Below, piece after piece: positions 6,953 to 16,334 of a DNA stretch of 29,191 nucleotides (within the stretch, counting starts at the first letter, position 1; every line of letters starts with the position of its first letter). The stretch comes from JBBSVE01 sp038233815 (lineage in GTDB: Bacteria > Pseudomonadota > Alphaproteobacteria > Rhodobacterales > Rhodobacteraceae), in the NCBI GenBank assembly GCA_038233815.1, contig JBBSVE010000022.1, positions 1-29,191 of the forward strand. Direction: 5' to 3'. The notes beneath the pieces were generated by a model. That model worked only from the letters and a program-made list of their open reading frames with translations. It was not told where the DNA came from and ran no database searches. The translations under genes were made by a program, and so were the position numbers.

Positions 6953-8917
6953 TCACACCCTATTCATCCGGTTCGCCACCAACTCCTCCACCACCGACGG
7001 GTCCGCCAATGTCGAAGTATCCCCCAAACTCCCGTAATCATCCTCCGCGATCTTGCGCAAGATCCTCCGCATGATCTTGCCGGAGCGGGTCTTGGGCAGG
7101 CCCGGCGCCCACTGGATCAGGTCGGGCGAGGCGATCGGGCCTATCTCGGCGCGAACCCATTTCACGAGGGCCTGGCGGAGGTCGTCGGTCGGCTCCACGT
7201 CGTTCATCAGGGTGACGTAGGCGTAGATGCCCTGGCCCTTGATCGGGTGGGGATAGGCCACGACGGCGGCCTCGGCCACGTCAGCGTGGGCGACGAGCGC
7301 GCTTTCGATCTCGGCCGTGCCCAGACGGTGGCCGCTCACGTTGATGACGTCGTCGACGCGGCCGGTGATCCAGTAGTAGCCGTCGGCATCGCGGCGGCAG
7401 CCGTCTCCGGTAAAGTAGTAGCCCTTGTACTGGCTGAAATAGGCCTCCTCGAACCGGGCGTGGTCGCCCCAGAGGGTGCGCATCTGGCCGGGCCAGGAAT
7501 CGGCGATGCAGAGGACGCCGCTGGCCTCCGCCCCGGTCTGCTCCTTCGCGGTTTCGGGGTCGAGGATCACGGGCTTCACGCCGAAGAACGGCAGCGTGGC
7601 GGAGCCGGGCTTGGACGGGATGGCACCGGGAATTGGCGTGATGATGTGCCCCCCCGTCTCGGTCTGCCAGTAGGTGTCGACGACCGGCAGGCGGTCCTGG
7701 CCCACATGGGTCGAATACCAAGTCCAGGCCTCGGGGTTGATCGGCTCGCCCACGGTGCCCAGGACCTTGAGCGAGGAGAGGTCGTGCGCCTCCACCCAGT
7801 CCGGCCCCTGCCCCATCAGCGCGCGGATCGCGGTGGGGGCGGTGTAGAACTGCGCGACCTTGTGCTTTTCGCAGACCGCCCAGAAACGTCCCGCGTCGGG
7901 GTATGTCGGCACGCCCTCGAACATCAGCGTGGTGGCTCCGTTGGCGAGCGGGCCGTAGAGGATGTAGCTGTGGCCCGTGACCCAGCCCACATCGGCGGTG
8001 CACCAGAAGACGTCACCGTCATGGTAGTCGAAGGTCAGGCGGTGCGTCATCGCGGTAAAGACGAGATAGCCGCCCGAGGTATGGACCACGCCCTTGGGCC
8101 GCCCGGTGGAGCCGGAGGTATAGAGGATGAAGAGCGGATCCTCGGCGCCCATCTCCGCAGGCTCGCAGGTCGGGTCGGCCTTTGCCATCTCCGCCTTGAG
8201 ATCCACGTCGCGACCCTCGGTCCACGTCGTCTGGTCGCCGGTATGCTTCACCACGAGGCATGTCACGCGATCATCGCAATTCAGGAGTGCTGCATCGGCA
8301 TTGGCCTTGAGGTTGGTCTTGCGACCGCCCCGGGGCGAACTGTCCGCCGTGATCAGCACGCGCGCATCACTGTCGTTGATCCGGTTTCCCAGCGCCTCGG
8401 GCGAGAAGCCCGCGAAGACGACGGAATGGATCGCGCCGATCCGCGCGCAGGCGAGCATCGCCACGGCGGCCTCGGGGATCATGGGGAGGTAGATCACGAC
8501 CCGGTCGCCCTTGGCCACGCCGTGCGCTTTCAGGACGTTGGCCATCCGGCAGGTGGCCTCCAGTAACGCGGCGTAAGTGATGTGACGGGCCTCGTCCTTG
8601 GGATCGTCCGGTTCCCAGATAATCGCGGTCTGGTCGGCGCGGTCTGGAATATGGCGGTCGAGGCAGTTCGCGGCGACGTTGAGGGTGCCGTCCGCAAACC
8701 ACTTGATGGAGACCTGACCGTAGGTGAAATCGGTGTCCTTCACGCGCGTGAAGGGGGCGATCCAGTCGATGCGCCCGGCCTCTCGCGCCCAGAACGCGTC
8801 CGGGTCGTCGATCGACTGGGCATACATCGCGGCGTAGCGGTCGGCATCGACATGGGCGTCGGCAATGAAGGCGTCCGATGCGGTGAAGGTCCTGTCGGTC
8901 TTGGTCTGCGGCGCCAT
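6953..8917 (-). CDS. acsA: Acetyl-CoA synthetase
   Basis: This 654-residue AMP-forming synthetase converts acetate, ATP and CoA to acetyl-CoA in the cytoplasm and has the usual length for AcsA. Motifs in order: GAIHSVVFAGFSPEAL (161-176); P-loop YTSGSTGRPKGV (266-277); DTYWQTETGG (414-423, with W417 lining the small acyl pocket); YYFTGDG (500-506); hinge DDVINVSGHRLGT (522-534); and PKTRSGKIMRR (608-618), whose K614 is the catalytic lysine and usual acetylation target. The ATG at 8917 has a G-rich ribosome site (AGGGGGGGA) upstream. The beta-helix gene lies 106 bp upstream on the same strand. The AT-rich orphan gene lies 82 bp downstream. Confidence 0.96.
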   Translation of the reverse strand: MAPQTKTDRTFTASDAFIADAHVDADRYAAMYAQSIDDPDAFWAREAGRIDWIAPFTRVKDTDFTYGQVSIKWFADGTLNVAANCLDRHIPDRADQTAIIWEPDDPKDEARHITYAALLEATCRMANVLKAHGVAKGDRVVIYLPMIPEAAVAMLACARIGAIHSVVFAGFSPEALGNRINDSDARVLITADSSPRGGRKTNLKANADAALLNCDDRVTCLVVKHTGDQTTWTEGRDVDLKAEMAKADPTCEPAEMGAEDPLFILYTSGSTGRPKGVVHTSGGYLVFTAMTHRLTFDYHDGDVFWCTADVGWVTGHSYILYGPLANGATTLMFEGVPTYPDAGRFWAVCEKHKVAQFYTAPTAIRALMGQGPDWVEAHDLSSLKVLGTVGEPINPEAWTWYSTHVGQDRLPVVDTYWQTETGGHIITPIPGAIPSKPGSATLPFFGVKPVILDPETAKEQTGAEASGVLCIADSWPGQMRTLWGDHARFEEAYFSQYKGYYFTGDGCRRDADGYYWITGRVDDVINVSGHRLGTAEIESALVAHADVAEAAVVAYPHPIKGQGIYAYVTLMNDVEPTDDLRQALVKWVRAEIGPIASPDLIQWAPGLPKTRSGKIMRRILRKIAEDDYGSLGDTSTLADPSVVEELVANRMNRV

Positions 8918-9023
8918 GTCGTGTCCCCCCCTGACGGTCCGTCGGGAAGGCGTGGCCCCCCGTCCGTTGGTCTAGTCGTGCCGCAGGGCGGGGGGGGAAG
9001 TCAACTTTCTCAACGGGATCGGG

Positions 9024-11315
9024 TCAGTTCGGATTGTCGCCCCGCACGGTGATGTTCACGGTTCCTTTCAATGCCGACGGCCAGCGCACGTTCACGAGGG
9101 TCTTTTGCGGCCCCTGCCCCGGCTCCGCATAGGGTGCGGCGAACTGGATTGCACCCGCGTCGGATCTCAGCGGGCCTTCGGGGACGAGGCCGGTGGCGTT
9201 GCGCGCCCGCGCGCCGAACGGCAGATAGCCCAGCGTGTCGACCACCCAGACGTCGGCCGCCGTGTTCTGCACGTGATAGATGATGACCGGGTTCTGCGTC
9301 GCCTGATTGATGCCGTTGTAGGCGTTGGACTCCACGACGACGTTGCGGAAGCGCGACGTGTCGAGCGCAGCGAACGTCGTGTCCACATCGTCGATCCGGT
9401 CGAGATTGCCGCCCACCGTGCGGAACACGTTGTCGCTGATCGAAAGCCCGTTGATGAAATGCCCCGGCCCGTAGGGCTTCATCACGAAGAACCGCGCGGC
9501 GGGCGAGGCGTCGGTCGTGGTGAAGATGTTGCCGGTCACGGTCATCGCGCCGAAGGAAAACTCGGACGCGAACTCCGGCGCGCTGTCATGCTCGTTGCCC
9601 CACTCGATATGGCAATTGTCGATGTAGTTGCCGGTCAGCAGCGTCTTCACGTTGGTCGAGGTGAACACGATGCCCGCGCGCCGCACCCCGGCGGGCACAT
9701 CGTCACCCTGAAAGAAATGGTTGCCGATGAAGAGGTTGCCAGACCCCGACATGATCGCGAAATGCGCGAAGCGGACGATCCGGCATTCGCGGATCTTGGC
9801 GTCGTTGGCGTTCACGTTGAGGCAGATCGTGGTGCGGTCCTGCACGTTGAGCGGCTGCTCGTTCGACAGAAACTGGCACTGGTCCACCACAAGCCCCTGA
9901 CAGCCCGTGCCGATGGAGGTGATGGCCCGGTCCTTGGGCCGGTTGAAGGTGCAGTCGGCAAAGCGGAAGATGCTGCCCGCGGGCGGCAGCATGACCCCGC
10001 TGGCACGCCCGTTGCATGACAGCTCCATGTCCGTGATCTCGAACCGGCTGAGTTTCGTGAAACCGGAAAAATCGAGCATGTAGCGGTAGCGCACGAAGCC
10101 GTAGGTCCGCGTCCCCGAGGCCCCCCAGAGCGGACGGGAGATCTGCACGGTTTTTGCCGCCACGTTCTTCGACGTGACGTAGATCTCGCGCCCGACGCCG
10201 GTGCCTTGCAGCCGCGCGCCGATGGGGACGGAGGCGACGTTGGTCACCCCGGTGAGCTGGAGGTTGTTCGACGCAGGGGCATAGGTTGCGACGGAAGACA
10301 TCGACTGGTCCGCCCATGCGGGGCTGTCTGCGGCCTCGATCAGCCCATTGGCCAGCACCCGGCGCTGCGCCAGATCGCTGACGCCGGACAGCGCCGCGAC
10401 ATCGACCGGGGCGCTCAGTGCCACGCGGCGCCCGCTCAGGTCGAACACCGCATGGTCGGAGAAGTAGAACAGCGCCTGAATGCCGCGCCGGAAGCCCTCC
10501 TCCTCCGACCCGAAGGCGGAGGCGTAGGTGTCGAGGTCGAAGTCCCGGATGCACGACAGGCGGAACTGCAGCGGCAGCGCGACCTTGCCCTCGAACCGCA
10601 CGCGATTGGCGAAGGTGACGTTGGCGTTGAGCAGATAGGTCCCCGACGACACGAGCACCTGCCGCCCCATCGCCGCCGCATCGGCCAGCGCGAAGGCGGG
10701 CGCGTCGTCGGTCACACCGTCGCCCCGCGCGCCGTAGTCGCGCACATCGACCCAGTCCATCAGCTTGCGGATGAATACCTCGGTCACGTCCTCGATCACG
10801 ATGTCGTCGATCCTGACCGTGCCGAAGTTCGCGCCGATCAGGTCGAGCCCGAAGTGGCCGTAGACCGGTGCGGTGCCCCACGGCATGTCGACGCCCTGCC
10901 GATTGCCGGTGGCGATGATCGCCGACACGGTGACGATCCGGCCATAGCCAGGAAGCGCCACCACCGGCCCGGTCTGCGGGACGCCCGGCACGTTGGACCC
11001 GTTCACCCCCCCGGCCCAGCCCGCGATGCGCACCGACGGCAACGCGCCCGACACCGCTTTCACCCGCGCCGACACCCGCAGATAGAGCCCCGGCTGGATC
11101 GGCGTCTGCGCGTAGGAGCGCAGCTTCTGCGTCGTCGCGGTCTTCTGGATCTCCATACAACCGCCGAAATCCTGATCGGCGGGCACATAGGCCGCGTTGG
11201 GCTGGCCTGCGTAGCTCGCCGAGCCCGGCCCACCGTCCTCGCGCGACCAGAGGTTGAGACCGGCCGAGAACGGCGGCGGCATCAGGACCAGACCGTCGGT
11301 GATGACCTTGTTCAT
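9024..11315 (-). CDS. Right-handed beta-helix protein, pectate-lyase / GH28-related
   Basis: This 763-residue protein has two recognisable parts. Residues 1-180 look like a beta-sandwich or carbohydrate-binding-type region (VSARVKAVSGALPSVRIAGW, FGTVRIDDIVIEDV). From about 187 comes the start of a pectate-lyase-3/GH28-related beta-helix, DWVDVRDYGARGDGVTDDAPAF, followed by repeated beta-strand coils with many Asn/Gly turns, for example LTGNYIDNCHIEW and MTVTGNIFTTTD. I see no signal peptide, transmembrane helix or C-terminal sorting signal. The N-terminus MNKVITDGLVLMPPPF resembles tail-spike or surface proteins. From memory, similar proteins are frequent in Rhodobacterales. No phage genes surround it. 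It may bind or cleave an acidic polysaccharide, but the catalytic residues cannot be assigned by eye. The start at 11315 has GAGG about 9 nt upstream. Confidence 0.78.
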   Translation of the reverse strand: MNKVITDGLVLMPPPFSAGLNLWSREDGGPGSASYAGQPNAAYVPADQDFGGCMEIQKTATTQKLRSYAQTPIQPGLYLRVSARVKAVSGALPSVRIAGWAGGVNGSNVPGVPQTGPVVALPGYGRIVTVSAIIATGNRQGVDMPWGTAPVYGHFGLDLIGANFGTVRIDDIVIEDVTEVFIRKLMDWVDVRDYGARGDGVTDDAPAFALADAAAMGRQVLVSSGTYLLNANVTFANRVRFEGKVALPLQFRLSCIRDFDLDTYASAFGSEEEGFRRGIQALFYFSDHAVFDLSGRRVALSAPVDVAALSGVSDLAQRRVLANGLIEAADSPAWADQSMSSVATYAPASNNLQLTGVTNVASVPIGARLQGTGVGREIYVTSKNVAAKTVQISRPLWGASGTRTYGFVRYRYMLDFSGFTKLSRFEITDMELSCNGRASGVMLPPAGSIFRFADCTFNRPKDRAITSIGTGCQGLVVDQCQFLSNEQPLNVQDRTTICLNVNANDAKIRECRIVRFAHFAIMSGSGNLFIGNHFFQGDDVPAGVRRAGIVFTSTNVKTLLTGNYIDNCHIEWGNEHDSAPEFASEFSFGAMTVTGNIFTTTDASPAARFFVMKPYGPGHFINGLSISDNVFRTVGGNLDRIDDVDTTFAALDTSRFRNVVVESNAYNGINQATQNPVIIYHVQNTAADVWVVDTLGYLPFGARARNATGLVPEGPLRSDAGAIQFAAPYAEPGQGPQKTLVNVRWPSALKGTVNITVRGDNPN

Positions 11316-11427
11316 GGCAGTGGACCTCGCGTCTGGTTGCGCCTAGGCAGCGCCGGTGACGCCGCTCCTCGTGTCCAGTGATACCGGGACGGCCTTAAGG
11401 CGGGCTGAGGGCGGCGGTCGGTGCCGG

Positions 11428-11447
11428 GCCCCGTAGAGCAACGGGGC
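11428..11447. repeat. Short perfect hairpin in divergent intergenic region
   Basis: GCCCCGT (11428-11434) and ACGGGGC (11441-11447) form a perfect 7-bp stem with a 6-nt loop. It lies in the 202-bp region between the divergent starts of the beta-helix gene and the DUF3108 gene. No T-run follows, so it is not an intrinsic terminator. It could be a 5' leader structure of the DUF3108 transcript or have no function. Nothing else in this gap is convincing apart from the GGGAGG ribosome site just before 11518. Confidence 0.4.
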
Positions 11448-11517
11448 TGTCCGGGGCTGTTCGCGCCCCCTGCCCGGGTGCTAGGATCAGCCCGGAACTT
11501 CAGGGAGGCATCGCCAC

Positions 11518-12267
11518 GTGACACGGTCTTGCAGTCTGACGGCAGCGATTCTCTGCGCGATCCTGGGCCTTTGGCCCGGCGTGCGGCCCGCAACGGCGCA
11601 GGGCGCGCGGATCGAGGACCGAGCGACCTTCGACATCGAGATCCGCGGCCTGCGCGGTGCGTTCTTTCAGATGACCGCCGCGCAGGAGGGTGCGGCCTAC
11701 GTCGCCGCCGCGGAGGTAAAGAGCGTAGGTCTGGCCTCGGTTTTCAAGCGGTTCAGCTACACCGGGCGGGTGGAGGGCACGCAGTCCAGGGGGCGCTACC
11801 GTCCGTCGGGCTACAGCGAGACCGCCGACACCGGCAAGAAGCGCATGCAGCGTCGAATCGTCTACACCGGCGGGCGCCCCGTGGGCGTCACCACCGTGCC
11901 GGAGCGGGAGCCGAAGCCCTATGACGTGACGCCCGAAACCGTGCCCGCAGGGGCGGTGGATCCGGTGACGGCGCTTTACGCCACGCTGCGCGACGTCGAT
12001 GCGGGGCAGGAATGCACGACCGACGTGGTATTCTTCGACGGGACGGAGACGGCGCGCATCCGGCTCTCGGGGCGCAAGGCCGACGGATCGGGCGTTACCT
12101 GCGCGGGGGTCTATCGCAGGCTCGCCGGCTATTCCGACAAGGACATGAAGGAACGAACGGATTTCCCCTTCATGCTGACCTACGCGCCGGTAGAAGGCGG
12201 TCGGATGCGGGTCATGGCCCTGACGCTGGACACGCTTTTCGGCAAGGGGCGGATGGTGCGCCGCTGA
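11518..12267 (+). CDS. DUF3108 domain protein, secreted
   Basis: This 249-residue protein starts at GTG 11518, chosen because a GGGAGG ribosome site lies about 11 nt upstream and the resulting N-terminus is a clear signal peptide (LTAAILCAILGLWPG, predicted cleavage after ATA, about residue 27). The mature part is a DUF3108-type beta-rich domain: it opens with ATFDIEIRGLRGAFF and continues with FSYTGRVEG, a run of paired strands, and C-terminal FMLTYAPVEGGRMRVMALTL. Two cysteines (in QECTT and VTCAG) could form a disulphide in the periplasm. The function of DUF3108 is not established; an envelope-associated periplasmic role is likely. It lies 11 bp upstream of hrpB on the same strand and is probably co-transcribed with it. 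Confidence 0.82.
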   Translation: MTRSCSLTAAILCAILGLWPGVRPATAQGARIEDRATFDIEIRGLRGAFFQMTAAQEGAAYVAAAEVKSVGLASVFKRFSYTGRVEGTQSRGRYRPSGYSETADTGKKRMQRRIVYTGGRPVGVTTVPEREPKPYDVTPETVPAGAVDPVTALYATLRDVDAGQECTTDVVFFDGTETARIRLSGRKADGSGVTCAGVYRRLAGYSDKDMKERTDFPFMLTYAPVEGGRMRVMALTLDTLFGKGRMVRR

Positions 12268-12278
12268 CCCCGGAATCG

Positions 12279-14735
12279 ATGCCGATCGACGAGGCCTTGC
12301 CGCGACTTCTGGATGCGTTGCGGCAATCGGGGATGGCCGTGCTGCAGGCGCCCCCGGGGGCCGGCAAGACGACGGGCGTTCCCCCGGCGCTGCTGGATGC
12401 AGGCCTTTGCCGCGGCCGGATCCTGATGCTGGAGCCGCGCCGCCTTGCCGCCGTGGGGGCCGCCACGCGGATGGCGGAGATGCGGGGCGAGGCGGTCGGC
12501 GGCACGGTCGGCTATCGCATCCGGGGCGAGGCGCGGGTGTCCGCCGCGACCCGGATCGAGGTGGTCACGGACGCGATCCTCACCCGCATGATCCAGACCG
12601 ATCCGGGGCTGGAGGGCATCGGGGCGGTCATCTTCGACGAGTTCCACGAACGCTCCGTCCATGCCGATCTGGGGTTGGCGCTGTGTCTCGAGGCGCGGGC
12701 GGCGCTGCGCGAGGATCTGATACTTCTGGTGATGTCCGCGACGCTCGACGGGGGGCCGATGGCGGCCCTGATGGGGGATGCGCCGCTCATCACCTCCGAA
12801 GGCCGCGCATTCGCGGTGGAGACGCGGTGGCTGGAACGGCCCCTCCCCACGGCGATGCGGTTCGAGGCGGCGATGGCCGCACAGATCCTGACCGCGCTGG
12901 AGGCGGAGCGGGAGGGCGGTTTACTGGCGTTCCTGCCGGGCGAGGGTGAGATCCGGCGGGTGGAAGCGGCGCTCTCGGGCCACCTGCCGACGGACTGCGT
13001 GCTGCGCCCGCTCTACGGCGCGCTGGGACTTGCGGGCCAGCGGGCGGCGCTCGCACCGCTCGCCCATGGGCGCAGGGTCGTGCTGGCAACCTCCATCGCG
13101 GAAACATCGCTCACCCTCCCTGACATCCGCGTGGTGGTCGACGGAGGGCGCGCGCGCCGGGCGCGGTTCGACGCGGGCTCCGGCATGTCGCGGCTGGTGA
13201 CGGAACGGGTCAGCCGGGCCGAGGCCGACCAGCGGCGCGGCCGGGCGGGGCGCGTGGGGCCGGGCGTGTGTTACAGGCTCTGGACCCGCGGCGAGGAGGG
13301 TGCGCTGCCCGCCTTCGCCCCGGCGGAGATCGAGGTGGCCGATCTCGCCCCGCTCGCTCTTGAACTGGCGCTCTGGGGTGGGGGGGACGGGCTGGCGTTC
13401 CTGACCCCGCCGAACCCCGGCGCACTGGCCGAGTCGCGCGCGCTGCTGGCGGGGCTGGGCGCGCTGGAAGATGGCCGCATCACCCGGCACGGCGAACGGC
13501 TGGCGGCGCTGCCGCTCCATCCCCGGCTGGGGCACATGCTGGTGCGGTCGGGCGATCCGCGTGCGCCGACACTTGCGGCCCTGCTGGCCGAGCCGGACCC
13601 GATGCGGGGGGCCGCGCCGGATCTCGCGCTGCGGATGGCGGCGGTGGAGGCGCCGGGCCTGCCTGCCGGATCCCATGCCACCCCGGTGAACCGCGCGGGT
13701 GTGGACCGGATCCGGGCGGAGGCCGCGCGCCTGTCGCGGCTGGTGCGCCGTGATGGCGGTCGTGCATCGGGGGCGGATGGCCTGTCGCTGGGCGGGCTCG
13801 CGGCGCTCGCCTATCCCGACCGGGTGGGATTGCGCCGTCCGGGCGAGGCGCCGCGTTATCTGCTGTCGGGCGGCAAGGGGGCCGTGCTGCCCGACGGTCC
13901 TCTGTCCGGCGCGCGGATCATCGTCGCGACCGACCTCGATGGCGACGCGCGTGAGGCGCGGATCCGACAGGCGGTCGCACTGACCGAGCCTGACCTGCGC
14001 GCGGTCCACGGCACCCTGATCGCATGGCACGAGGTCTGCCGCTGGTCGCGCCGGGAGGGCCGCGTGCTGGCGCGGCGGCAGGAACGGTTCGGTGCCATCG
14101 TGCTCGACGACCGCCCCTGGACAGACGCGCCCGACGGCGCGCTGGCCCGGGCGGCGCTGGACGGGGTGCGGCTTCTGGGTCTGCCGTGGACCCCTTCGGC
14201 CAGCCGGTTCCGGGCGCGTGCGATGCTCTGCCGACGCGGCGGCGCGGATCTGCCGGACATGGCGGACGAGGCCCTGCTGGTCGATGCCGACGACTGGCTC
14301 CTGCCGTGGCTGACGACACTCCGGACCGAGGCGGACCTGCGCGCGCTCGACCTGACCGAGGCGCTTCGCGCCCGCGTTGGGTGGGAGGGGGCGGCCCTGA
14401 TCGACCGCCTGGCACCGGCGCATGTCACCACCCCGCTCGGGCGGCGGGTGCCGGTCGATTACGCCGGTGACGGGCCGGGGATCGAGGTGCGCTTGCAGGA
14501 AATGTTCGGCACCACCGTGCATCCCGTGGTCGGGCCGGATGCCTTGCCATTGCGGGTCACGCTGCTGTCACCGGGGGGCCGCCCAGTTCAGGTCACGACC
14601 GACCTGCCGGGCTTCTGGGCATCGAGCTACGCCGACGTGCGCCGCGACCTGCGCGGACGCTATCCGCGCCACGCCTGGCCCGAAGACCCTGCCCGCGCGG
14701 ACCCGACGGCCCGCCCGAGACCGCGCGGGACCTGA
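12279..14735 (+). CDS. hrpB: ATP-dependent helicase HrpB
   Basis: This is an 818-residue DExH-box superfamily 2 helicase of the HrpB type. Motif I is QAPPGAGKTT at 23-32, motif II DEFH at 120-123, motif III SAT at 153-155, and TSIAETSLTLPDIRVVVDGG at 271-290. Motif VI is QRRGRAGR at 318-325. The helicase-associated region follows, then the HrpB-specific C-terminal domain with text such as MFGTTVHPVVGPDALPLRVTLLSPGGRPVQVT. The frame stays open upstream to 12012, but that part overlaps the DUF3108 gene. The ATG at 12279 gives MPIDEALPRLLDAL, the usual HrpB beginning, and the usual length. The substrate of HrpB is not firmly known; it is a DEAH/RHA-like helicase thought to act on RNA. It ends 2 bp from the convergent DUF1993 gene. 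Confidence 0.93.
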   Translation: MPIDEALPRLLDALRQSGMAVLQAPPGAGKTTGVPPALLDAGLCRGRILMLEPRRLAAVGAATRMAEMRGEAVGGTVGYRIRGEARVSAATRIEVVTDAILTRMIQTDPGLEGIGAVIFDEFHERSVHADLGLALCLEARAALREDLILLVMSATLDGGPMAALMGDAPLITSEGRAFAVETRWLERPLPTAMRFEAAMAAQILTALEAEREGGLLAFLPGEGEIRRVEAALSGHLPTDCVLRPLYGALGLAGQRAALAPLAHGRRVVLATSIAETSLTLPDIRVVVDGGRARRARFDAGSGMSRLVTERVSRAEADQRRGRAGRVGPGVCYRLWTRGEEGALPAFAPAEIEVADLAPLALELALWGGGDGLAFLTPPNPGALAESRALLAGLGALEDGRITRHGERLAALPLHPRLGHMLVRSGDPRAPTLAALLAEPDPMRGAAPDLALRMAAVEAPGLPAGSHATPVNRAGVDRIRAEAARLSRLVRRDGGRASGADGLSLGGLAALAYPDRVGLRRPGEAPRYLLSGGKGAVLPDGPLSGARIIVATDLDGDAREARIRQAVALTEPDLRAVHGTLIAWHEVCRWSRREGRVLARRQERFGAIVLDDRPWTDAPDGALARAALDGVRLLGLPWTPSASRFRARAMLCRRGGADLPDMADEALLVDADDWLLPWLTTLRTEADLRALDLTEALRARVGWEGAALIDRLAPAHVTTPLGRRVPVDYAGDGPGIEVRLQEMFGTTVHPVVGPDALPLRVTLLSPGGRPVQVTTDLPGFWASSYADVRRDLRGRYPRHAWPEDPARADPTARPRPRGT

Positions 14736-14737
14736 GG

Positions 14738-15229
14738 TCAGCCGCCCATGAAATCGCGCTTGCCGATCTCCACCCCGTTGTGACGCAGGATGTTGTAGGC
14801 CGTCGTAAGATGGAAATAGAACTGCGGGATTGCGTAGGTCGTGAGAAACGCCTGCCCGGACATCGTCCTGTCCTCGCCGCGCATCTTGAGCGTGATGTCA
14901 CGCTCCGCGGCACCGGTGAAGCGGTCCATCGAGAAATGGGTGATGTAGGCGCGCACCGCGCTGATCCGGGACTGCAGTTCGGCGAATGTGGTCTCGTTAT
15001 CCTCGAAGCTGCGCGGCTCCTCCCCCGCGAGGCGGGCGGTGGGGCGGGCGGCGAAATCGCAGGCGAGCTGCACCTGTTTGGTAAAGTCGAGCATGTCGGG
15101 AAAGAGCCGGAAGGTCAGCAGCACCGGCGCCTTCAGCGACTTATCCGAGACATGCGCCTCGGCCTTCGACAGGATGTTCGACAGGGCGCCCAAGGAGTGG
15201 TCGAAGGGCGGGACGATGCTGGAATACAT
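14738..15229 (-). CDS. DUF1993 domain protein
   Basis: This 163-residue protein fits the DUF1993 family, small helical-bundle proteins distantly like DinB/YfiT folds. Segments that suggest this are MYSSIVPPFDHSLGALSNIL at the N-terminus, FPDMLDFTKQVQLACDFAAR, and FYFHLTTAYNILRHNGVEIG near the end; the C-terminus KRDFMGG is also typical. A longer in-frame start exists, but the ATG at 15229 has a GGAGG ribosome site about 8 nt upstream. There is no signal peptide or membrane helix, so it is cytoplasmic. No enzymatic role is known. It is convergent with hrpB and 121 bp downstream of argF on the same strand. Confidence 0.85.
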   Translation of the reverse strand: MYSSIVPPFDHSLGALSNILSKAEAHVSDKSLKAPVLLTFRLFPDMLDFTKQVQLACDFAARPTARLAGEEPRSFEDNETTFAELQSRISAVRAYITHFSMDRFTGAAERDITLKMRGEDRTMSGQAFLTTYAIPQFYFHLTTAYNILRHNGVEIGKRDFMGG

Positions 15230-15350
15230 GGCAAAAACCTCCGTCCCGGCGGAGGCGGGGCCGGGGTGGCCGGGTCTCGCGGGCATGGTGACGCGACGGT
15301 AGGCCCGGCGCCCGCGGGCGTCGAGAGGCAAAGCGACGCCTATGGCCGCG

Positions 15351-16277
15351 TCAGAGCCCGAGGCACCAGCGCATCACGGCCTTCTGTGCATGGAGGCGGT
15401 TCTCGGCCTCGTCGAAGACCACGGAATGCGGGCCGTCCATCACCGCACTCGTCGCCTCGTCGTTGCGGTGCGCGGGCAGGCAGTGCATGAAAAGCGCGTC
15501 GGGTTTGGCATGGGCCATCAGCGCCTCGTTCACCTGGTAGGGGCGAAGCTGGTTGTGCCGCCGCTCCTTGGCGCTTTCCGGATCGTGCATCGAGACCCAT
15601 GTGTCGGCCACCACCAGATCGGCACCCGCAACGGCCAAAGCGGGATCACGCTCCACCGTCACGCGGGCGCCTTCGCGCCGGGCAAAGCCCACGGCGTCCG
15701 CCTCAGGGTCGAGCGTCGGCGGGCCGGTGAAGGTGAAGTTGAAACCGAAGCGGCCCGCGGCGTGCAGGAAGCTTGCGCAGACGTTGTTGCCGTCGCCGCA
15801 CCAGACGACCTTGCGGCCCACAATGGGGCCGCGATGTTCCTCGTAGGTCATCACGTCCGCCATGATCTGGCAGGGATGAGTGCGGTTGGTGAGACCATTG
15901 ATCACCGGGACGGAGGAATATTCCGCCATCTCCTGCAACGTCGCCTCCTCGAACGTGCGGATCATGATGAGGTCGACGTAGCGCGAGAGCACCCGCGCGG
16001 TGTCGGCGATCGTCTCGCCGTGGCCGAGCTGCATCTCGGTGCCGGAGAGCACCATCGTCTGCCCGCCCATCTGGCGCACGCCGACATCGAAGGACACGCG
16101 CGTGCGGGTCGATGGTTTCTCGAAGATGAGGGCCACCATGCGACCGGCGAGTGGCTGTGTGTCGTCGGGCGTGCCGCGCGGGCGGCCGTTGCGGGCGGCC
16201 TTCATCGCGTGGGCGTCGTCCATGATCGCACGAAGGTCGGCGGTGGCGGTGGTGTGAATGTCGAGGAAGTGGGTCAT
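15351..16277 (-). CDS. argF: Ornithine carbamoyltransferase
   Basis: This 308-residue anabolic enzyme makes citrulline from ornithine and carbamoyl phosphate in arginine biosynthesis. Carbamoyl-phosphate site STRTR is at 56-60 (within EKPSTRTRVSFDVG), HPCQ at 134-137, the ornithine-binding region DTWVSM at 225-230, and HCLPAHR at 265-271 with the catalytic cysteine C266. The length matches the family. The ATG at 16277 gives the family N-terminus MTHFLDIHTT; in-frame upstream sequence would run through the hairpin repeat and is rejected. It follows argD on the same strand after a 133-bp gap holding that hairpin, so the two are probably one transcription unit. Confidence 0.96.
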   Translation of the reverse strand: MTHFLDIHTTATADLRAIMDDAHAMKAARNGRPRGTPDDTQPLAGRMVALIFEKPSTRTRVSFDVGVRQMGGQTMVLSGTEMQLGHGETIADTARVLSRYVDLIMIRTFEEATLQEMAEYSSVPVINGLTNRTHPCQIMADVMTYEEHRGPIVGRKVVWCGDGNNVCASFLHAAGRFGFNFTFTGPPTLDPEADAVGFARREGARVTVERDPALAVAGADLVVADTWVSMHDPESAKERRHNQLRPYQVNEALMAHAKPDALFMHCLPAHRNDEATSAVMDGPHSVVFDEAENRLHAQKAVMRWCLGL

Positions 16278-16334
16278 CGTCAGGGTGTCCTCGCGGCGGT
16301 GGAACGGTCTGTATGCGTCGCGCGGCTTCGAGCG

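Noticed and set aside
6797..8566. Long plus-strand open frame of 589 codons opposite acsA
   Set aside because: It is antisense to a full-length, motif-complete AcsA. Its translation is Arg/Gly/His/Val-rich with no domain, as expected from the third-position GC bias of the real gene.
9024..11315. Prophage remnant based on the tail-spike-like beta-helix protein
   Set aside because: No capsid, tail, integrase, lysis or portal genes surround it; its neighbours are acsA and hrpB-type housekeeping genes.
12012..12278. 89-codon N-terminal extension of hrpB
   Set aside because: It overlaps the DUF3108 coding sequence, and the ATG at 12279 already gives the usual HrpB N-terminus and length.
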